Below are positions 40,223 to 47,096 of a stretch of 47,096 nt of DNA, piece by piece. The notes below the pieces were generated by a model. The model saw nothing but the letters and a program-made list of their open reading frames with translations. It did not search any database and was not told the origin of the DNA. The first letter of the stretch is position 1. Every line of letters starts with the position of its first letter. Location: positions 1-47,096 of the forward strand of contig QMMS01000002.1 of NCBI GenBank assembly GCA_003647375.1. Reading direction: 5' to 3'. A program made the position numbers and the translations under genes. Source of the stretch: Deltaproteobacteria bacterium. GTDB lineage: Bacteria; Desulfobacterota; Desulfobacteria; Desulfobacterales; B30-G6.

Positions 40223-41125
40223 ATGAACATGTTCTTAATGTTGCGTTGTAATATTAATGTAGCAATTAAACGTCCCCATAGTCGATGGTTTGTCGCAATT
40301 CTGATATGCGCTTTGTTTATGACATTCTCAGGCCGGATGTCTCATGCCTATATCCTGAGAGGGCCGCACCTGCTTGAGTTGTTGACGCAGCAGTACGGCA
40401 AATCAAAAAGCTTGATGGTGGTTCAAAAGGTTCTGTTTTACGAAGCCGCATCGGGCGAGGTGCTGGTGGAGGCCGATGAAACCCTGCGGTATCTTTTCCC
40501 GAATGTTTTCCGATCCGATTCGATTTCCCGGAATGCCTCCAGGATTCATCTGGTGTCCGGTGGAAAAACGCTTACGGTCATTGACCAAAAAATTGTAACA
40601 AATGATGAAACTTTATTTGACTTGTATAAGGACATTCTTTTATACCGGTCGAGGGAATCGTTGGGGAAAAGACTGGCTGCCGCAGGCATCGATACCTCAC
40701 TGACCTGTCTGGGTCGATTCGAAGGCAGGATTGCCGTGGTACTGGGTTCCGAAAAACCGAACGAGCGGGTCTCCCAAGTGTGGGTGGACAAGGAAACATT
40801 TCAACCCATGCGCTGGGTGCTGGTAGGCGGAACGGATGAAGCGCCGGGGCTGGTCGTGGAGATTCGATATGATGATTGGCGGCAGGTCAATCACACCTGG
40901 TACCCCATGCACGTTGCCATTTACAAAGGCGGCGGGATAGTTCGGGAAATCAGAGTGGAGTCATTGCGCGTGAATCCTTCTTTTCCAAAAGCGCTGCTCG
41001 ATGCCGAACGCCTGGAGATCAAGTATTTTCAGTCAATGCCCGAAAAATTGGATACGTCTGTGGAAGGGGAGTTGAGGGAAATCGAGAAAACGATTAACGA
41101 ATTCAGAAAACGAATAGAAGAATGA
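40223..41125 (+). CDS. Exported LolA/LolB-like protein, function unknown
   Basis: A 300-residue protein with a signal peptide: basic KRPHSRWF, hydrophobic VAILICALFMTFSG and a likely cleavage after SHA. The mature part is beta-rich (VVQKVLFYEAASGEVLVEAD, VSQVWVDKETFQPMRWVLVG, EIRYDDWRQVNHTWYPMHV) like outer-membrane lipoprotein-sorting (LolA/LolB/RseB) folds. It ends in a Glu/Lys-rich helix. A GTG at 40166 overlapping the enolase stop would add 19 residues before the signal, so I prefer the ATG at 40223; the start is uncertain. It lies between eno and pyrG and is probably cotranscribed with both. Confidence 0.7.
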   Translation: MNMFLMLRCNINVAIKRPHSRWFVAILICALFMTFSGRMSHAYILRGPHLLELLTQQYGKSKSLMVVQKVLFYEAASGEVLVEADETLRYLFPNVFRSDSISRNASRIHLVSGGKTLTVIDQKIVTNDETLFDLYKDILLYRSRESLGKRLAAAGIDTSLTCLGRFEGRIAVVLGSEKPNERVSQVWVDKETFQPMRWVLVGGTDEAPGLVVEIRYDDWRQVNHTWYPMHVAIYKGGGIVREIRVESLRVNPSFPKALLDAERLEIKYFQSMPEKLDTSVEGELREIEKTINEFRKRIEE

Positions 41126-42781
<1,656 letters not shown>

Positions 42782-42820
42782 TCCAACTGTTCCAAATGCG
42801 CATCTAAACAGGATGTTGTC

Positions 42821-45670
42821 ATGGATAAGATAAAAAAGAGAATGCTGAAACGTATTGGAGAATACGTATCACCGGACCCGGGAGTTTTAAGGAAAGTCAT
42901 TGCCCAACAAAAAAAGATGCGGGCCTCCGGAATTGAACAACTCCTGGGAAAGCTGCTGGTGGAGGAAGGCGCGGTGTCGCCCCTGGAGCTGGGTAAGGCT
43001 GTGTCGAGGCAACGGGTAGATCGGCTGCGGTTCTCCTCTGTTTTTAAAGGGATCGGCATCGAAGAACTGATGGTGATCAGTGATTTTGTTGCGAATGTAT
43101 CGGTGAAGGCCGGCGACAAAATTATCGTCCAGGATGAATTAGGGGATTGTTTCTATATCATTGTTGGCGGTGAGGTGATGGTGTATCGGACCGGTGACTA
43201 TGAGGAGGAAGTGTTCCTGTTTACGCTGAACTCCGGGGAAAGTATCGGTGAAATGGGGTATTTCAGCGATGGCGTCCGGTTGGCCTCTGTGCGCGCGCTG
43301 GTGGATACGCAGCTGCTCAAGATTAAATACGCGGATTTGGAAGCTATTTTTGTGGCCGTACCTTCTCTGACACGAAATTTCTTAAAACTCATCACCGGAA
43401 GACTGCGCCAGACAAACTTCAGGTTCGAAAAATCGGTCCTTCGAGGACGCGAAATAGAGCTTTCGCTGGAAAGTATTTTCGAAATGCTGGACATGACGGA
43501 AATCCTCTCCCTGCGATCAGGCATAGAGAGCCAGATCAAGCGAATCGTTACTACAGCCAGCAAGGTAATGGATGCTGAAAGGGCAACTCTTTTCCTCGTG
43601 GATCGATTTTCAGGTGAATTGTGGTCTCTGGTGGCGGAAGGGCTGGATAGCCGGGAAATCCGGACCCAAATAGGTCAAGGCATTGCCGGTTGGGTGGCTG
43701 AAAATGACCAGATGGTCAATATCGTTGATGCTTATTCGGACCCGCGTTTTGATGATTCCCACGATCGCGAGATGGGGTTCAAGACCCGGGACCTGCTTTG
43801 CGGTCCGTTGAAAAATTTTCAGGGCGAACTCATCGGCGTTATCCAGGCCATCAATAAAAAGGAGGGACACTTCGAGGAAAGAGACGAGGTGCTGTTTAAG
43901 GCGTTTGCCTATCAGACCGCCATTGCTGTCGAAAACCTGGAGTTGTATCGACGGCTTTTGGCTGACCATGAAAAGATAGCCATCCTCTTTGATGTTTCCG
44001 CCGCCGTCGCGGGAACCCTGGACCTGGATATCCTGTTCGTCGAAATTGTTGACAGGATTTCAAAAGCCCTTAACGCCGAACGGAGTACGCTCTTTATGGT
44101 CGACGAAAAGAGCGGGGAGCTTTGGTCCAAAGTGGCCCAGCAATCCGAATTGACGGAAATTCGGATTCCACTGGATAAGGGGCTGGCCGGGTATGTGGCC
44201 AAGACGGGTGAAGTTCTCAATATTGACCATGCATATCAGGACACCCGATTTTTGCCGATAGTGGATGAGCAGACCGGTTTTGACACGCGAATGGTCCTGT
44301 GTGTTCCCATCGTCAACCGCCAGGGCGACATTATCGGTGTGACCGAGGTTATCAACAAGAAGAAGGGCGCGTTTGACAAGGAAGATGAAAACCTATTAAA
44401 GGCCTTGGCATCTCAAATTTCCGTTGCCCTTGAGAATGCGCAACTCTACGGGCGAACAGTGGACATGCGCAATTATCTTGGGAGTGTCCAGGACAGCATT
44501 ACCAATAGTATCGTTACGCTGGATAACCACTACCGTGTCAAGACCCTGAACAAGGCTGCGGAAGCCTGGTTTCGGGAACCCATATCCGGTATGGCAACCG
44601 ATGATATCCGGGACATCATCGGTCAGGGGAACCGCGGCTTGTTGGAATTGATTGACCAGGTATATGTATCCGGCCGGGCGATCGTGGACGATGACGTCAG
44701 GATTGTCATGCCCTGGGGTAAGGAACATTTCATGAACGTCAACGTTGTGCCCTTGGTCGGCCATAAAATGGATCGTCAGGGACTGGTTCTGGTTTTTGAA
44801 GACATCACCAGCCGGAAACGGATGAAGGGGACTCTGGTGCGTTACATGGAAAAAGATATTGTCGAACGGCTTCTTAACGATCCCAGCCGGCAGGTGCTGG
44901 GGGGCACGCGCAGCAAAGCGACGGTTATGTTTGCAGATGTTCGTGGATACACCGGTATAACGGAGAACCTGACGGCCGAGCAGACGGTCTCGTTTTTGAA
45001 CGACTATTTCAGTCTCATGGTGGATATCATTTTTCAAAACAAAGGGGTTCTGGACAAATATATCGGCGATGCCATCATGTCGGTGTTTGGTGTCCCCTAC
45101 GTTCGGGAAGATGATGCCCTGCGCGCCGTCCGGACGGCGATACAGATGCGGGATCGATTGTCCGAATTCAACGACAGGCGCATGGAATCGGGAGCGCCGC
45201 CCATACGTGTAGGGATCGGTATTTGTACCGGTGAGGTGATATCCGGAAATATCGGGTCGGAGCGGCGGATGGACTTTACCGTGATCGGGGACAGCGTCAA
45301 TGTGGCTTCACGCATCGAGAAGCTGAATAAATATTATGGTACGGATATATTGATCGGCGAAGCTACCCAGCAGGCATTGCACGATCGGTTGGCAACTCGC
45401 GAGGTGGATGTTGTCCGGGCCAAGGGCAAGAAACAACCGGTCAGGATCTACGAAGTGCTGGGAGAAAAAGAGGTTTCGCTCAACAAATCCCAGGAAGTCT
45501 TTGCCAGGGGACTTTCACTATATCAGGAACTTGCATTTGAAAAGGCCGCCGGCGTTTTTGCTGCCTGTGCGGATACAGATCATCTGTGCCGAATTTTCCT
45601 GGAACGGTGCAACTATTTTAAGGCATCACCGCCGCCCCAGGACTGGGATGGCGCGTGGGAATCTACCTAG
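42821..45670 (+). CDS. Class III adenylate cyclase with cNMP-binding, two GAF and PAS-like domains
   Basis: A 949-residue signalling protein. Order: an N-terminal MshEN-like half (LGKLLVEEGAVSPLELGKAV, about 43-62); a cyclic-nucleotide-binding domain (about 75-190, with GDCFYIIVGGEVMVYR and GESIGEMGYFSDGVRLASVR); GAF1 (about 240-370) and GAF2 (about 400-535), each with ERxTLF and GLDxRE/IxxGIAGxVA-like motifs; a PAS-like part (about 545-665); and a cyclase domain (about 690-880). The cyclase has metal Asp in FADVRGYTG, substrate Lys in DKYIGDA and Thr in DFTVIGDSVN, the Lys/Thr pair of class IIIb adenylate cyclases. A short tail follows. With no membrane helix it should be cytosolic. The cNMP domain suggests product feedback. 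It starts 39 bp after pyrG. Confidence 0.9.
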   Translation: MDKIKKRMLKRIGEYVSPDPGVLRKVIAQQKKMRASGIEQLLGKLLVEEGAVSPLELGKAVSRQRVDRLRFSSVFKGIGIEELMVISDFVANVSVKAGDKIIVQDELGDCFYIIVGGEVMVYRTGDYEEEVFLFTLNSGESIGEMGYFSDGVRLASVRALVDTQLLKIKYADLEAIFVAVPSLTRNFLKLITGRLRQTNFRFEKSVLRGREIELSLESIFEMLDMTEILSLRSGIESQIKRIVTTASKVMDAERATLFLVDRFSGELWSLVAEGLDSREIRTQIGQGIAGWVAENDQMVNIVDAYSDPRFDDSHDREMGFKTRDLLCGPLKNFQGELIGVIQAINKKEGHFEERDEVLFKAFAYQTAIAVENLELYRRLLADHEKIAILFDVSAAVAGTLDLDILFVEIVDRISKALNAERSTLFMVDEKSGELWSKVAQQSELTEIRIPLDKGLAGYVAKTGEVLNIDHAYQDTRFLPIVDEQTGFDTRMVLCVPIVNRQGDIIGVTEVINKKKGAFDKEDENLLKALASQISVALENAQLYGRTVDMRNYLGSVQDSITNSIVTLDNHYRVKTLNKAAEAWFREPISGMATDDIRDIIGQGNRGLLELIDQVYVSGRAIVDDDVRIVMPWGKEHFMNVNVVPLVGHKMDRQGLVLVFEDITSRKRMKGTLVRYMEKDIVERLLNDPSRQVLGGTRSKATVMFADVRGYTGITENLTAEQTVSFLNDYFSLMVDIIFQNKGVLDKYIGDAIMSVFGVPYVREDDALRAVRTAIQMRDRLSEFNDRRMESGAPPIRVGIGICTGEVISGNIGSERRMDFTVIGDSVNVASRIEKLNKYYGTDILIGEATQQALHDRLATREVDVVRAKGKKQPVRIYEVLGEKEVSLNKSQEVFARGLSLYQELAFEKAAGVFAACADTDHLCRIFLERCNYFKASPPPQDWDGAWEST

Positions 45671-45738
45671 TGCCCATCCATAAATGGTCTTTTTCCGCGA
45701 TATCGGCGTTGGACGCCATGATTTAACTCCTCAAAAAC
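45663..45738 (-). repeat. Dispersed mini-ORF repeat, copy 2 (inverted)
   Basis: Reverse complement of the unit at 23-91 with the same length. On the minus strand GAGGAG is followed after 7 nt by ATG at 45719 and an 18-codon frame M-A-S-N-A-D-I-A-E-K-D-H-L-W-M-G-T-R ending TAG at 45665-45663. The end overlaps the cyclase stop codon on the other strand. A GGCGT-TGG-ACGCC hairpin (plus strand) covers the first codons. Whether it is translated is unknown. Confidence 0.7.
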
Positions 45739-45752
45739 TGACAGGAAAAAAC

Positions 45753-46523
45753 ATGGAAAACAGAATATCTGGATCGCTGGGATTTACCACCGGCAACTGG
45801 CCGCTTCATGCAAACAAACCAACCCTGTTGTTCATCCATGGATCTTCGCAAAATCGTCTTTTCTGGCGGTCTCAGGTGCAGGCCCTGGTGGATGTCGCCA
45901 ATACCATTGCCATCGATCTTCCCGGGCATGGGGCCAGCCCGGGCCCTGGGAATGATCATGTGACCGGTTATGTCCAGGCCGTGATGGATTTTATTGATGA
46001 GCTGGAAATCCCCCACCCCATTCCGTGTGGCCTCAGTATGGGAGGTGCCATCACCCTACAGATGCTCATCGATCACGGAGAGCGTTTTTCGGCCGGTATT
46101 CTCATGAACACCGGTGCCAGGCTCAAGGTCAACCCCCTTATCTTTGAGACCATTCAAAAAGATTTTAACAAGTTTGTAGAATCGGTCGTGGCCATGGGAA
46201 TTTCAAAAAAGAGTGACGCAGACGTGCTTCGGCCTTTGATTCAGGAAACCTCCGCATGTACTCCGGAGGTGGCTTTGGGTGATTATCAGGCGTGCAACCG
46301 CTTCGATGTCATGGACAGACTGCCGATCATCAAAACGCCTGTTCTGGTGTTGACAGCCGCCGATGATGTGCTGACACCGGCCAAATATGGCCGTTATATG
46401 GGCGAAAAGATCGCCGGGGCAATCGTGCATTCTATCGAAGATGCCGGGCATTTATCACCCCTGGAAAAACCGGATGAAGTGAACAATGTCATACGGCATT
46501 TTCTACGGAAACTTCCGGACTGA
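45753..46523 (+). CDS. Alpha/beta hydrolase
   Basis: A 256-residue alpha/beta-hydrolase. Oxyanion region FIHGSSQNRLFW (about 27-38), nucleophile elbow CGLSMGGA (about 93-100, catalytic Ser), acid in LTAADDVLTP (about 204-213) and catalytic His in EDAGHLSPLEKP (about 229-240) are all present. The closest-looking relatives are carboxylesterase/3-oxoadipate enol-lactonase-type enzymes, but the substrate cannot be told. The ATG at 45753 has AGGAA 7 nt upstream; a longer frame reaching 45684 would run through the mini-ORF repeat and is rejected. Confidence 0.87.
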   Translation: MENRISGSLGFTTGNWPLHANKPTLLFIHGSSQNRLFWRSQVQALVDVANTIAIDLPGHGASPGPGNDHVTGYVQAVMDFIDELEIPHPIPCGLSMGGAITLQMLIDHGERFSAGILMNTGARLKVNPLIFETIQKDFNKFVESVVAMGISKKSDADVLRPLIQETSACTPEVALGDYQACNRFDVMDRLPIIKTPVLVLTAADDVLTPAKYGRYMGEKIAGAIVHSIEDAGHLSPLEKPDEVNNVIRHFLRKLPD

Positions 46524-46554
46524 TTCGGATAACCATTTATGGAAGAGAGAAGAC

Positions 46555-46710
46555 ATGGGTGAGGAGAGAAGTGGAAAAGACCGTCGTTCCGGAAAGGAAA
46601 GGCGCAAGGGCGGTACCTCGGGTTACGAAGGCCCGGAGCAAAGAAGTCAGAAATACCGCAGGAGTGATGTCGAAAGACGGGAACGACAACGAGAAGAGGC
46701 CCATAAGTGA
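46555..46710 (+). CDS. Small highly charged protein
   Basis: A 51-residue Arg/Lys/Glu-rich protein (GEERSGKDRRSGKERRKGG, then EQRSQKYRRSDVERRERQRE). Such DRRSGKERR-type peptides occur as short orphans in related bacteria, but I know no function. A purine-rich GGAAGAGAGA stands just ahead of the ATG. Its stop overlaps a GTG that opens the TusA-like fragment. It could be a nucleic-acid-binding peptide; this is a guess from charge only. Confidence 0.5.
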   Translation: MGEERSGKDRRSGKERRKGGTSGYEGPEQRSQKYRRSDVERRERQREEAHK

Positions 46711-46826
46711 CCAAGACGATAGATGCGAGAGGATTGTTCTGTCCTGCGCCGGTACTGATGGCCAAAGAGGCCGTGGAGAAAGACCATCTCGCTGTTCACA
46801 AACCCAGAGCCGAAGTGCCGATTTAA
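46707..46826 (+). pseudogene. Truncated TusA/YedF-like sulfur-carrier gene
   Basis: From GTG at 46707 (overlapping the previous stop) the frame reads V-T-K-T-I and then DARGLFCPAPVLMAKEAVEK, the hallmark of TusA/SirA/YedF proteins with the conserved Cys-Pro. After about residue 27 the family pattern (a Gly-rich strand and a second helix expected to about residue 75) is lost, and a TAA ends the frame at 39 codons. Only the first strand and helix remain, so this is a broken gene. It lies immediately before repeats and a probable transposase tail, which likely caused the break. Confidence 0.7.
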
Positions 46827-46902
46827 CTTATCTTCCATCTCCCCTGTTCAACTTTTCGATATATTTTTGGCCCTCTGCACTGTTTAGAAATGTCAGGACT
46901 TC

Positions 46903-46934
46903 CAGTGCTTCCGCTTTTCAGTGCTTCCGCTTTT
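46903..46934 (+). repeat. 16-bp tandem duplication
   Basis: CAGTGCTTCCGCTTTT occurs twice back to back (46903-46918, 46919-46934) in the gap after the TusA-like fragment. Confidence 0.85.
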
Positions 46935-46960
46935 TTTTGTTTTTCCCACTGCATGAGAGC

Positions 46961-46988
46961 AGAAGTAAGGGGTCAGAAGTAAGGGGTC
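46961..46988 (+). repeat. 14-bp tandem duplication next to a transposase tail
   Basis: AGAAGTAAGGGGTC occurs twice back to back, followed by AGATCTCC. GTAAGGGGTCAGATCT-type sequence is often found at the edge of REP-associated (RAYT) transposase genes. Confidence 0.75.
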
Positions 46989-47001
46989 AGATCTCCACAT
47001 T

Positions 47002-47096
47002 TTACAATTTAATTTTCTTTTCTATCCGTTTAATTTTTTTACTTAAACTTTTATCCTGAGCGATTCTTGCCTCTAATCTCTTACAAACCTGAGAAA
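47002..47096 (-). CDS. C-terminal end of a probable RAYT-type transposase (partial)
   Basis: The minus strand is open from the window edge to TAA at 47004-47002 and gives about 30 residues, including SQVCKRLEARIAQDKSL and KKIKRIEKK. A basic helix of this kind (R-L-E/K-x-x-I-x-x-D-K/R-x-L) closes REP-associated tyrosine transposases that carry a DnaA-like C-terminal helix-turn-helix. The catalytic part would lie to the right of the window. Recognition is by pattern only. Confidence 0.5.
   Translation of the reverse strand, partial: SQVCKRLEARIAQDKSLSKKIKRIEKKIKL

Noticed and set aside
46559..47059. 166-codon plus-strand frame at the right end
   Set aside because: It is out of frame with the charged small protein and the TusA-like fragment, both of which have better support, and runs through tandem duplications.

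Overview
The window reads as a chromosomal segment of a Gram-negative anaerobe, most likely a sulfate-reducing Desulfobacterota of the Desulfobacterales type. The reasons are an EtfAB pair beside a membrane Fe-S Etf:quinone oxidoreductase, a CooC nickel-maturation ATPase, a MoeA/MobB pair, an MSHA-type pilus locus, and intergenic spaces crowded with small palindromic and dispersed repeats. This placement is inference from gene content; no rRNA or tRNA gene is present to confirm it.

Layout. 0.3-4.6 kb: Fe-S oxidoreductase and etfBA (electron transfer from acyl-CoA dehydrogenases to the quinone pool). 4.7-6.6 kb: two type II toxin-antitoxin modules (TacAT-like and MazEF-like) and an integrase remnant, a small accessory patch. 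6.6-11.3 kb: leucyl aminopeptidase, a metallo-beta-lactamase-fold hydrolase, moeA and mobB. 11.3-20.1 kb: an arginine/pyrimidine block, with carB, carA, argG and argB on the minus strand and pyrB on the plus strand. 20.1-20.9 kb: cooC. 21.3-35.8 kb: a complete-looking MSHA-type type IV pilus locus built as two convergent arms. The plus arm has mshI, mshJ, mshK-like, mshL secretin and three prepilin-like genes; the minus arm has mshM, mshN, mshE and mshG. A small CxxC protein gene lies between the arms. 35.9-47.1 kb: U32 protein, a winged-helix-like protein, enolase, a LolA/B-like exported protein, pyrG, a multidomain class III adenylate cyclase and an alpha/beta hydrolase. The right end holds a truncated TusA-like gene beside the tail of a probable RAYT-type transposase.

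The most interesting signal lies directly upstream of argG. A good promoter is followed by a 24-codon open frame with its own Shine-Dalgarno site and six arginine codons in nine positions. Next come an A-rich spacer and a perfect 7-bp GC-rich hairpin with a U9 tail, ending 17 nt before the argG start codon. The last five codons of the small frame can pair over 13 bp with the 5' arm of that hairpin. This is the architecture of a classical ribosome-mediated transcription attenuator, here apparently sensing arginine, an amino acid that proteobacteria normally control through ArgR.

Other points of note: a minor pilin with two recently duplicated LamG domains and no Glu5; an inverted pair of repeats near the two window ends that each carry a Shine-Dalgarno site, ATG and conserved mini-reading-frame; a family of CCAAAGG-loop hairpins at gene 3' ends; and a composite intergenic repeat interrupted by a clean 39-bp REP-like insertion.
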